DNA of 64,000 nt from Nemopilema nomurai (lineage: Eukaryota; Cnidaria; Scyphozoa; Rhizostomeae; Rhizostomatidae): NCBI GenBank assembly GCA_003864495.1, contig ML133476.1, positions 136,802 through 200,801 of the forward strand, written 5' to 3'. Below are positions 11,485-23,496 of the stretch, piece after piece (positions within the stretch are counted from its first letter, which is position 1; each line of letters begins with the position of its first letter). Made by a program: the position numbers and the translations under genes. The notes beneath the pieces were generated by a model. That model was given only the letters and a program-made list of their open reading frames with translations. It was not told the origin of the DNA and ran no database searches.

Positions 11485-14400
11485 TCAATGGACGACCTGT
11501 GCACCAGGAAGCTTTCCTAGGGCCTGGAAAACAATCAGATAACCAGTTTAAGCAAACATCGCATAATACTCTTCCACTTTAATGTATCACAAAGACATGC
11601 AATACAGCTTACAATAACTCTAAAAGAGAACCAGTGCATGGGCGTGGATGTTCTAATGTTCACCTTTGGGCGGTAAGTGGAGGAAACAGAGTTATTTGGA
11701 TTAAAAAAACCAGGAAGAACAAACCTTGGAAAGATCGATACCAGTCAGGGCCTGGAGGGCGGGCGGAAGTTGGCCGACGAGTTTCGTGACCTCGTTTGAC
11801 AGCTTGCCTCCTCCTGAAGAGTCGTCGCTAATCATGACAATCTCTTCGGTTTTGCCAAGAGGAGCAGCCACTTCTGCTGCAATCTTGAAGGGAAATGAAA
11901 TCATGATTGCAAACATTACGTATCTATAATTTAGATATATCAACTAGATAAACTAGCGCTTCCCTAGCATGCTTCTTGTTCGCAGTGTTCGACTGCGCTC
12001 GATCACGTGCTCACTTTGTGTATACACCCTTTTGAGAGATTATTACATAGCCCAGCCCGTGGTCACAGCCTACATAGATCGTACCTTAGGCATGGCTTCC
12101 AGAACCAGTGCCATGAGAGCTGCATCTCCGTATTGTTTGTACGCTGCAGCCTTCTGCCTCATTCTCTCAGCTTCTGCTTTGCCAATTGCTTCGATTGCAG
12201 CAGCTTCTGCAGCTCCAATCATCTGAAAACAAACGGTAAAATGTTCGTACTAATATGAACTACCAAAAGCACTTAATAAAATAGTCTGTGCCAAGAACCT
12301 ACAAGTCAGATCTTTCGTTTCACAAAAACGTAACGAAATGCTTTGGTTTTAAAATAATTGTTTGGTGATCTTCGTTTTTTATCCTCAAGCCAATGTTTGT
12401 TAAAGAAAGATTTGATGTGAACAGAAGTCAAGCTCAGTAGCAGATCAAGTACACCTGTACTAACTGGTGTATCTACTAATAGAGGTGACGCAGGAAAAAC
12501 TTTACAACCTCAAATGGCTTCGAGCGTTCAATAGAACATCATCCAGAAAGGTAGCCAGCTATGACCTGTAAACCGTTACCGTTACATTGCTATGTAGCCT
12601 CTTTCGGAGACCAGCTGGGTGAATAATCAAGTTTAATTGCAATGAGCCTAATCATACCTTGATCTTTTCGGCATCGGCATGGGCTACCAGAACTTTCTGT
12701 GTTCTAAAAGAAGGTTTAGATGTGGTGTGTATCACAGAAAACAAATGACGAAAACCATAATCCAGTAAGCACGCAAACATGCAAGCGAGCAAACACGCAA
12801 GCGAGCAAACATGTAGAAGAACAAACACGTAAGAGAACAAACATGCAAGCAAGCATGCACTGGAAGCAAGCAAGCACTGGAAGCAAGCAAGCACTGGAAG
12901 CAAGCAAGCACTGGAAGCAAGCAAGCACTGGAAGCAAGCAAGCACTGGAAGCAAGCAAGCACTGGAAGCAAGCAAGCACTGGAAGCAAGCAAGCACTGGA
13001 AGCAAGCAAGCACTGGAAGCAAGCAAGCACTGGAAGCAAGCAAGCACTGGGAACAGAACGACAATTGACATTAACATGACGACAGGGATAGGAGTGCGTG
13101 GAAACTGACAAAATTTACAATCTTCTAAGATTAAGCAAGTGTCCAAAAGCATCAACGAATTGTAGTGCCTGACAAATACAAAAAAACGTAGACACAATGT
13201 AAGCGTGCGCTTGCAATTAATTTAAATGAAAAATTGACAAATGGTGCCAAGAAATTTAACATACTTTTTTCCCTGAGCAATAGTTTCAACTCTGTAACTC
13301 TCAGCCTCGGCTGGGCTCTTTACAGTAGCAATCAGCTCCTTCTCCTTTCTTACAATTTCCTTCTCTTCAACTTCAATGGCCTTTCTTCGTTCAACAACTT
13401 CAATCTGGATCTCTTCACCACGAATCTTCTGCTTTTCTTTGGCACCCTGTTGGAGGCAAAACCACTTTTAAGTGCTGCTGCAATACTATCATGTTTGGAA
13501 ACACGGTACAAGAATTTGCAGACATAGAGGTTTGCAGGTGAATCAGGTCTTTGATAAAATCAAGAGCATTAAGCTCTTAACCACCTCGTTGGTGGAAAAG
13601 AAATACTTTCTGACATATGCATTGCTTGACATTTACTCAGTTATAAAAGGACTGGGACCAAGTAACTTATATATAATATCAATGGAGTATTGCTTTAATC
13701 ACAATACATCAAAGAAAATCTGTGTTCATGTGCTTAACAAATACTTGGGATTTTCCTTAATTCTAACATATTTATGAATTCTTCAATGTCAAATGCTTCA
13801 TAAGCCAAATTTTCTGTAATGAATAGAGGGGGACCTTTAGTAAACAACCTCAACTGAAATATACAGCCAGGACCATGGGGAAGACAACTGAGTCTCCCTG
13901 TTCACCGGAATGGCTGGTTTTCAACTGGAGGTGACAGCTTCTGTTTGCTGAGAGCAACCACAGAGTAATTGGAAATAGTGGAAATGCAAGTTATAAAACT
14001 TTTCGAAAACTGGTGTTTTAACATCTATTATATATAGATATATTTTCGAAAAAAATGAGCACAATTATGGAAACACAGGCCAGATTAGAAAAATCAGCAG
14101 GCAAGAGGAAAATTAACAAACCAAGTGTCTCCTAACATGAGGCATCAACAGAATGAAATTTCATCCCTAAAATCAAACACAAGAATATGCAACTTTCATT
14201 AGAAGCCATTTGATTCAATATTTAACTGCAATCTTTACCTGAAGCTGATAGGCCAGCTCAGCCTCAGCCTTCTTGGAATTCACTTCCTGATCAAACTCAG
14301 CTTTCCTCATCTGGAATTCTCTGTTTGAATTGGCGATTTTAGTGTCTGCAGTATACCTTGCATCCATTCGAACCCTTTCACATTCTGCTTCCTGTTAGAC

Positions 14401-17400
14401 ACAAACAAAACAGATGTAGCAGCTCCAGAGCTATTTGTTTACTACATTTGCAAATAGACAATATATATGTTTATATACATTTTCATTGAACATAACAATT
14501 TGATTATTCTAAAACTTCTAGTCTAGAAACAAATACTACAACAGTGAAAAAGTAACCCAAAGCTGTTTCAGCAAATTAACATGCAAGAGTGAGTAGAATG
14601 ATGAAGTTTTGTTCACATTTTTTCATCTCTGAGCTTATTGAAACCAAGAAAATAATGCACAACAGCAAGAAAGACTGGGAGAAATCAGCAGCTTCTAATG
14701 CAAAACATACCCGAATACCAGCATCCCTTTTGGCCTCAGCAACGCCAATATCTGCATCCCTCTTGACAATTGCAGTTTGTGTTTTCCCAAGAGAATCAAG
14801 GTATTCAACCGTATCATAAATGTCCTTGATTGTGAAGCTGAGAATTTCTATTCCCATTCTCCCAACATCAGGGGAGGCAACCTCACGAACAAGTGAAGCA
14901 AATGTGTCTCGATCTGCAAAGGAAACATATTTACATATACTTTACTAGGCATTGGGCTGAAGGCAAAAATCTTCACAGTGATATTGCCAAGGATGTGATG
15001 AAAATTAAAAGTTCAAACTGGTCTCTTAATACCAAACTAATTGCAAAAACAAATTAAAACTAAAGCATAACATCAAATTGGCAACCTGATTGTGGCCCAA
15101 GTGACCCTTCTATTAGCTAATTCAAATGACAAGAGTACAGACAAACCTTTATAAACTTCTTCAACAGTCAAGGTTCCAAGAATTGCCCTAAGATGGCCTT
15201 CAAGGGTCTGCAGTAATATGGACTCAATATCATGAGAGGATTTCCCCAAAAACTGCTCACAGGCTGTCTTCAACAAGTCATGCTCCTTAATGACTTTCAC
15301 CTGTGCTACTCCAGTGACAGTAATTGCCACACCTTTGGCAGTTTCTACATTTTCGCAGCGAGGATTTAGTGTCATGACTTCCAGTGAGATTCTGAAAAAT
15401 AAGATGATCATAAAATCCCATTAGTAAATTATTTTAAAGCCAAAAGTCCATTAAAAGTGAATAATTCTTGATATATCTATAAAAAACTTTTAAAGCTATA
15501 TACACATATTATTAAGGGAAGGTAATTACATGGGCTAATATCACCTTACTAAAGACAATCAGAAATGGCAAGCAATGTTTGCAGGAATCTTCTCCTTGTA
15601 CATTTCACCGAGCAACATAATTTTGTCAATAATCATTACTTTTGAATAAACAAAACTATAAGTTATTCCTTTGGCTTTGCTGATAAGAAATGTTTTGGCT
15701 AAATGCAGTTTTGGTCAAAGCATAACTATTTTATCAAATGCCTAACGATTGCATGTGTTGATACTCTTGCAGCTATTGCAATGCAGTAGTCATCTACAGC
15801 AAGTTTGTTTTTATTGCAAATAACCTTTGGGTGTCTGTAACACATGCCCATGCCCAAGCCCATCCTCCAACTATTGTTCGCTTATTTTCATTACCACAAC
15901 AGCCACCTGAAAAGATCAATTATACTTCAATAGACAATATTTTCCATCAATATCTGGCAACAGACAGTACAGCCCCATCATTGCAGCTGTCTCTGGGTTG
16001 TTTGGTTAAAGGTTCCTGGCTTATATTATCAGTTTACCAGCTTTCTCCAAAGATTAATGTATTCTGCACACAGAGATAAATATTTATAACATCTGTTTAC
16101 AAAACAAACCTTAAGTGTAAAACCATCTCACTGCTCTTGAAACCTGGGATTCTGGTTAGCAGGGGCTTTATGTAATTTGATAAACTTAAAATTTACATTT
16201 GCAGTACTCATTCTGAAATATTGGGCAAGATATATAAACTTTGTTGATGCATAAACAAAATAATTTGTTGCTAAAATAAAAATGATACATGAGCTCCCAA
16301 GAAAATCTTAATTTAGTTAGGTGTTAGGTAATGCAGATTGGTCAATTATAACCAATCACTGGCTCTGCTTATCACCCTCTAGTGTTTCCGATCTGCATCT
16401 GGCTATTTATTCGGTCAGTTTCTGACAAAAGAAGTACTTTAAGTATGGGAAAACTAGTTTGGGTTTTTCTAGACATTGAGAAAATCTTAATTGTGTAAAA
16501 ACTACTTTCTAATAGGCCTTGCTTGGGTCTGTTATTTTCTTGCACTCTCTACCAATACCACTTTGTGTGTGACTTAGGAATCTGGTGAAATATCTATGTA
16601 ATGATTCTTCCAAAACTTCCAAAATCCTACCTATCAACTTATTTAGCTGGTGATCTTCTTGTTAGTAATTTCCTCGATTTGTACTTCCTGGTTAACTATG
16701 TTCTTTTCAAAAGGCAGACAGCATTTTAGTGTGCAAAAAAGTAGTGCAAGTTTTTCAAATTATTTATGTCAAGTGTTGTGTTGGAACAGGTGGCTAATCA
16801 AGTGATTTATGGATGGCCATTAAATGAGCTTTGCTTTGTTTTAATTGTACTCAAAATGCTACTTGCAACTAATTTAAACTACAAAGTCCACAAAAAAATT
16901 CTTTCCCAAGCTGGGGCCAATTGACAACTTCTTTAAGATGATGCAAGCAAAGGAAGTACTGCTTTACATTTTTCCAAAGTTATAAAAATGAATCAGGAAA
17001 GAAATCATAGGCACTACTAAGTTAAAAACAGATGAGTGCCTTTTCGCTTCTAAACTTAGCATCCTTGAAAAAATTGACTACAACACTGTATGATTGCCTA
17101 GCAAGTTATTTAGAACAAGCTCGTGAGTTTATGACTTGGACTTGAGCTTAAAAAAATTATAGTTTGTCTTGATGCCTTACATTTCAAAAGTGTTCTAAGG
17201 CTTGGTGCACTACATCTCCATATAAATATCATTTTTACATTTGGAATTTACAAAGGTAGAAGCAACTTCTATACCAAATATTGGGGTGATACCAAATACT
17301 ACTAACTATGAACAAATATTGGCATTTTGTGGCATAAATATTTCTATAGACTTTAAGCTCATGGAACTGGGGAAATTTTATGCTGAATTAATCAGTATTA

Positions 17401-18319
17401 ATTACTGACAGAGTATAATTTATGAGAAATTTAATGGCAAAAGTTTTCAGGAAGCACCTGTAGGAAAGTCATTCTTTGTTTAATCAACTTCCCTTGGAAA
17501 TACATTGCATACAAAATATGATAGCCTTTACAGCTTGGAAGTGTAAAGATAAATTGTTAGGTTGAGTCAACAACTTAATTGTGGTGATCAAATATCTTTC
17601 TATAAAGGGGTTATTGAGGATTTGTAGTTTTTTTCTGATATGTGTCCTTTTATTGCCTACCATGTTTTCATGTTTTGAATTTTATTTTAATCATTTTTAA
17701 AGCAAAACCTTACTATGCACATTGATTAAATCTTTATTGCAATTATATTCTTGAGTAATAGTATGTCACACTGTTGCAAAAGTTTTGTTTTAAATGTGAG
17801 GATTTTGAAGTGAGTAGAAGGATGAACTTATTTCTATTTGATACCTTGGTGTATTGACGTACATTACTAAAATATGCATGCTTGCTTTTGCTGATGCCTG
17901 TGATAAGATTGCATGCACGATTTTATTGTCAAGGGATAGAAGTCTTTTTTTCTTTGTGTTGAAGACCCGCCTTCCTTCCTCCCTCCTATATGTGTTGAAG
18001 ACTCAACGGTTTTGCTGATTCAGCTGGTTTTCAAACTGTTGGTAAAGTGACTAGACTGTTGCGCATTTCAACAAAAAGGTAACCATCGAAAACAGTTTTT
18101 GGCCAACATACCAGATAAATATCAAAGATGTCTTGCTGATTGCTTCAATCTATGTTATACGCCTTTTTACCAAACTAACAATTTACAACCGCAGGGTGTT
18201 GTAAAGTTCTACGCAACGACGGGTCATTCATAATAATTCAATCGCATGATAAATTACATAAACTACTCACCCGACACAACAAGTGCTTCATTTGGTCCAA
18301 CTGTATGTAAATTTCCCAT
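11485..18319 (-). CDS. FLOT2: Flotillin-2, complete
   Basis: Raft-associated scaffold on the cytoplasmic face of the plasma membrane. Coding exons: 18319-18271, 15906-15825, 15391-15147, 14913-14711, 14391-14239, 13446-13265, 12703-12658, 12222-12085, 11883-11725, 11523-11485. They total 1296 nt, or 431 residues plus stop (human is about 428). The start [20 protein letters not shown] has Gly2 for myristoylation and Cys19-Cys20 for palmitoylation; the vertebrate Cys4 is Leu here. The SPFH core follows ([34 protein letters not shown]), then the flotillin coiled coil rich in EA/AE repeats, then ALTGIDLSK and a final exon [12 protein letters not shown]. All splice phases agree. Reading through the last donor would instead give VCSSWFF and stop, so a retained-intron isoform is possible. 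Confidence 0.96.
12767..13050. repeat. 17-bp minisatellite in a FLOT2 intron
   Basis: From 12857 to 13050 the unit GCACTGGAAGCAAGCAA repeats 11.4 times with almost no variation. It is preceded (12767-12856) by a degenerate array of GCAAACACGCAAGCGA-like units. Because 17 is not a multiple of three, all frames stay open and give periodic false proteins on both strands. It lies in the intron between FLOT2 exons 13446-13265 and 12703-12658. Confidence 0.95.
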
Positions 18320-18600
18320 TCTATTTGTCTTCGCTGATACTCTGTAAGATTACAAAAATTGTCACACGTTCGAGCAACTAAGAAGACGTCAACCAGTTAG
18401 GCCGATCACAGCCATCTTATGAAAAAGACACTAAAATCGGGAATAAAATGCGCAGGTGTCGCAAACAGTTGAATGGGATTTACAAACATTTTAAGTTCAG
18501 ATACATGATAAAAAAACTCACCAATGGCTACTTATGAAGCAAGATATTCAAGTGTGTCAAGCGAAACTGACTTTCGTGTCGTTGTTATAAGAGATCCGCC
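18320..18600 (-). promoter_or_regulatory. FLOT2: FLOT2 5' UTR exons and probable promoter side
   Basis: Immediately before the ATG there is a good acceptor (TAATCTTACAG at 18342), so the start codon sits 22 bases into an exon. A matching donor (CATTG followed by GTGAGTTTT, boundary at 18522) marks a likely noncoding first exon that begins somewhere near 18.6 kb. No TATA box was identified with confidence. Confidence 0.5.
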
Positions 18601-20076
18601 CAGATCTTGTCGAGGAGAAACGCACTTATTGTCATGCATATTACAAAACACATAGCTCCTCCGCAGCATCTCATCGTGTCAAGAATTCATGACATTCCGT
18701 GTGGAACGAAACAAAAGGCAAACGCACGTTGAAAGTTGTAAAAAAATTATAATTAAAGGTACAATTTTTACTGGGATTGTTTTTTTGGGAAATTTTTACT
18801 GAAATTTTCGTGTCCTAGATCATCTTTCAGTATCGTCAACTGTACTGTTTGTTGATTCAACCTTCACAAATAGCACCTGAACTTGGCTTTCAAATATAAG
18901 TATCAGCGTTGCAGTTACATAACCGAAAAATAGTTTGCTTCTTGCCTCTAGATTGAATTCGAAGAATTAATTTGCTAGCAAATTGTTTGAATATCACTCA
19001 TTTGATCATCAAAAAGTTATGAAAAATTATAAGGCTTTGCAAAAAAACTGCGCATGCACAAGACGCAAACTGCTTCAAAGTTTAAAGCTTGGTTCAAAAG
19101 CCTTCAATTTCGAGATATTGTGGCCAGTTTCAAAAGTATAATTTTCAACACAATAAAGCCAAACTTAAATTGAAAACAAAGCTTGTTTGATCAAATCTAA
19201 ACTTAGACCAATATAAATATTTTCATTTAGCTGGCTCATCAATTGCAGTCAGGTGGACTTCTGCAGCTGGAATCCTTTCAAAACACATTTTGACGATTGC
19301 AGAAAGCGCAACGAGATAGGCCGTTATTTCCAAAAGTCCATCAGACTGTCAAGCACCCCCTTGCTATTACAAAAAGGACAATATTTCCGTTGGATTGAAT
19401 GCAATTCACGACCAATGAAAAGCCAGTTGTCATCTGAAACATACCCAAAGCCCTTGGTTCACGTTTGGTAGGATCTTGGGGCCTACACAAAATATTGCCT
19501 CACTCTCCACCTTAGTGTTCAGGCCAAGTCAGTAGAAATGGGTAGTGCACTTTTGGCCATTATTGCTGCACCAAAAAAATGTTTCTCACCTAGAAAGGCT
19601 TTGCCCATTTGTTTCTATCTCGACCAGCACCTTGTTCTTTCTTGGTCGAAATTCATTAAACCATGACACCAAGACTAACCCATCATTTAGCTCAACCCCA
19701 AAGTGTAGTGTATGAATTGGTTCTCATATACAAGACTTTTGGATGGGGAGTAAAAAACCTCAAATTTAGTTAGAGTCAATAAATTTGAATAGACTTCATA
19801 GCTAGTTTTAATTAAAAAATCTTCTAATTAACGCACGCTTGAAATATTCATCAATGGAGATATAAAATTTTTTATTTGCCTTCAATGAATAACACAATAC
19901 TGTAATATTGGTATGAAATCATTGACTTAAATTATATCTCTTCCAGGCCAAATTATGCAGCACCTTACGTGAGTTCGCCAGCAGCATGGGAACAGAAGAA
20001 GCGTTCTGTAAAGTAATTCATGAAATCTTCCTTTTCGGCGCTATCCGTCGCGATCTTCTACAAGCATACGTAGCTC

Positions 20077-20160
20077 TACCCTGGGTACCAGACTCACTAT
20101 ATGTAAAATGATAGAGATCTCTATTTCATTTTATACGTTGCGAGTCTGGTACTCAGGGTA
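20077..20160. mobile_element. Foldback MITE, copy 2 (9-bp target duplication)
   Basis: An 84-bp near-palindrome. The left end TACCCTGGGTACCAGACTC pairs with the right end with one mismatch over 19 bp. Flanks are ACGTAGCTC (20068-20076) and ACGTACCTC (20161-20169), a 9-bp duplication with one difference. The core shares the ATGATAGAGA motif with copy 1 at 2718-2794. Confidence 0.88.
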
Positions 20161-21120
20161 ACGTACCTCTAGACATACCAGTGTTGTATAGTCGGGAAAT
20201 GATCGTGAGAGTTATGTTGTCACTCATTTTCATTTTACTGGAACGTTAAGCAGTTTTTCCTCGTGAACCAGCTTCAGCTTAGTAAGCAAAAAATGTTGTT
20301 GTTGATGCGTTAGGCGCATGGGACAACAACGTGGTAGCTAGAGTGGGAGATCCATCTTTATAGTGGCAAAAACGAGCCAGAACGGCGCAAAATGCTTTCG
20401 AGTACTAACAATGCAAATGCTGAGAGTGACCTTCACTTTATGACGCTGTTGGTGAGCTTTTAAATTTTGCTCACTCTTCCTTGCTACCAAAAGAATTGTG
20501 AAGTGAATCAAGTTCCTCTCAATGGGAAAATGACTTTTTGTCCACTGAAGACCATAGTACCACAGATATCAAGAAACATTTTATCAAAACACAAGGAACT
20601 AGCAAAAATTGAATAGTTTGTGACATCATCAGCCATGATGACTCTTCGTTTGTCTTGACTAAAGCTTCGTTTCTTTAAGAAGAAGTACACTATAAGCCAG
20701 TCGCATTACGTCATTCCGGGTTTCAAAATCGCACCATACCGCACCTTGTCCCCCAAACTAAGATGAATTTGCCATTCCCATGGATTCACCCTATTCCACT
20801 TGTCTCAAAAAGTTACAATAAATTCAAAATGAAAGTTATCCTATTAGTTACTTTGGTAGGTGCACTGTGGAAAGAGCAATGGAGAATATGCCCATGCGTA
20901 TGGATCCTATTTTAGCACGTTTGAGTATAAGCTGGCTTATTTTTCACATTTTGAGGTACTCTATGATATTTCTTTGAGATATATTATTGTGACAGTTACA
21001 ATGTATTCTTGTGACGTCATCCTTCAGGTGCTCTGTTGTTCTTTCTTCTGAAAATACCCATTTAGTAAATTAGCATCACCTCGAAGAAGTCAGACGGTGG
21101 AAGATTTGGGGCATGATGAG

Positions 21121-22335
21121 CAGTGGCGTAGCGTGAATCTTTTTATAGGGTATTCACTTTCGCCAAAAAGGCGTGGTTGGGCGTGGCATAGAAGAGAGCC
21201 AGGGAAGCCAGGTGGGGTGAAAAGTTTTGAATAACATGTGCTGGAATCATAGTGAATTTGTCAAACCCAGGCTGCCAAACTGTAGGCTTACAATTGCGAA
21301 ATGTGTTACGTTTGTTGGGGCTTTCTTACGACGGGGAAGTTTATGCTTGTGAACCAACTGTGGGCTAGGCCAATGCGCCTTTGCCCCAAATAAGTAGCAC
21401 TGAAATCATCAACAAACGCTAATAATACAAACGGAAGCAAATTTAGCAAGACAGTTTGTGCCCCACAATACACGCTGACAGACACATTAGTAAAGTGCCA
21501 ACTAATACAACAGGACGCAGCATGGCAATTAGAGGTTTGGAAATTAGAGGTGGCAGAAGAAAATTCCAAACAACAAACATATATCTTGTCACATTAATGG
21601 TTAGAAATAGTTCAAAAACATTCTAAATATAATACTGATATGACTTTGAAATATCTGACTGAAAGGGGAGGTTATTTTAGGCCGAATCACTCATTCAGTG
21701 AAGCTGCCACATAAGAAGTTTACATCAGAGGAGGTTGAGTTGAAAAAAGCCATAATAATGTCAATACCTTTATTATTGTTCGTAAAATATAAAAACCTTC
21801 GCTAGCTAGGTCGTTTGCATTGGCCATACTTCCCTGTTTTCCTCGTGAACGAACGTGAAGCCATCTATGAAGCCCCAAAACGAGATTAATTTTCAGCCTG
21901 CTCCAAGGTTGGAAGCAGAAAATTTTCAGCTTATTTCTAAATTGTTTCAGTCAATTTGGTGTGAGTATATTCATGAAATTCAGTGCTCTGATTGTTTAGA
22001 AATGGGCGGAAGGGATTCACTGCTTATTTCGTGACGTCGTTGAATTGAAAAACAAAGGGAGACAGCACAGCTTCTCCTCCTTCGCAGCGCATTCAAAGAA
22101 AAATTCAATGTATCGGCCTTGGTGCATTGACATGCAAATCGAACAGAGACACGGAACCTACAGCAGAAAACAACTATTCAAGTTGTTGAAATCAGTTTAA
22201 AGAGGGATCATTTATGAGTTTTAATGTAGTTACTGCGTTTAAACTTCAATGAAAAAGGTTACTTTGGACAATATTTTGCCCTGAAATCTCAGGGTATGCA
22301 CTGCATAACTTGCATACCCTGACGCTACGCCACTG
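21121..22335. mobile_element. Non-autonomous hAT-type element
   Basis: It starts CAGTGGCGTAGCGTG and ends GACGCTACGCCACTG, so the terminal inverted repeats agree over about 13 bp. It is flanked by a perfect 8-bp direct duplication ATGATGAG (21113-21120 and 22336-22343). CAGTGGCGTAGC ends and 8-bp duplications are typical of the hAT superfamily. The 1215-bp interior has no frame resembling a transposase, so it needs a helper. A further GCTACGCGCCACTG terminus at about 22572 hints at a related, incomplete neighbour. Confidence 0.9.
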
Positions 22336-22368
22336 ATGATGAGCCTCCGAGAGCAACTGGCGTATCAC

Positions 22369-22424
22369 TGACAGAAAAACATATAATGGCTAGTGGCGGG
22401 GTGACAGAAAAACATATTATGGCT
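22369..22424. repeat. Two-copy tandem duplication, period 33 bp
   Basis: TGACAGAAAAACATATAATG occurs at 22369 and again, with one change, at 22402. It lies just outside the hAT-type element. Confidence 0.7.
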
Positions 22425-23474
22425 TTTTCGGGTCAATTTTCGCACAACCTTTCCTATGTATCACGGTTATAAAATATATTACAAACAAATTTCGCAGGTA
22501 TGCATTTTTCGGCGCCCCCTCTAATTGCATGCGCATTCAAGTGGATTGGTATAGCCCTCTTGGCCCATCTGCTACGCGCCACTGATCAAGGCAGAATGGC
22601 ATGGTGCCAAGAAAATGTGCAGCGTTGGATCAGCATGAAATGCGCCCTGGAATTTTTTCTTTGCCAAACTTCGTTCCTTTCTGTTCCTTTCCAACTGCTC
22701 AAGTGTTGGTTTTTATCGGTTTTCTACCAAATAAATCACAGTGTGCCAAAAATAGGAAAGTTAATGCCGCTGCAGTGTGCTAAACATCTCCATTCAGCTT
22801 GATGACAGTGTCATCATTCCCTGCTCAAGAGTTTTGACAGCAACCCCCTGGATAAGCGATTGCGTGCGTGGACGACATGCAAAGAATGCAAATATCCTTG
22901 CAATGTCGCTTAGGTTTCTGCGATTCATACTGGAGAACAAAGGAAATGGTATCGAAATGTCGGACGGACCGTTGTATTATTTGCTGAGTATTAAATCTTG
23001 TTTGTTTGGCTTCCCTCCGCTATCCTAATCCAATAAATAAATGAGAGAGAAGAAACGGTCACAAACAGAGGTGTTGACAGCTTCAATGCTTGAAGAATGC
23101 TTCAAAGCCTTTCTGCCAAACTGAATCTGACAAAAAGATCATATTGGCAACAAGGAAGTACCATGCTTGGTAAGACTTTTCAACTTGCTTCGGCATAAAC
23201 ATGAGTCTGGGAAATGTTGAGAAATTAAAGAGGACGTTTTCGAAGGAGGAAGGCAGCGTGGTCAGCAAGTTGACGATCAGAAGGCGAGATGACCGCAAAG
23301 TGCCTAGTCAGATGACCGTGTGTGCCCAACCTGACAAGAAGCCAGACAGCTTGACGGCCAAAGAAGGTCAGTGAAATTGTACATTAAACTGGAGCAAGGA
23401 TTTTCTTGGACCAGTACAACCTGTCACTGCTGGTAGAAATATTCGTTGCTGCCTGTATCAGGGCCTCCGACGAA

Positions 23475-23496
23475 GGGGGGGGGGGGGGGGGGGGGG
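23475..23496. repeat. Poly-G run of 22 bases
   Basis: An uninterrupted G tract read directly. Length is prone to assembly or sequencing error. Confidence 0.9.

Noticed and set aside
12652..13197. Long repetitive open frames on both strands (Cys/Leu/Ala-rich and Lys/Gln/Ala-rich)
   Set aside because: They are the three-frame reading of a 17-bp tandem repeat inside a FLOT2 intron. Only the short 12703-12658 part is coding, and it is read as flotillin.
19253..19740. Possible LINE remnant on the minus strand (CPFCNSKG-like)
   Set aside because: One zinc-knuckle-like string with stops around it and no reverse transcriptase motif; too weak to call.
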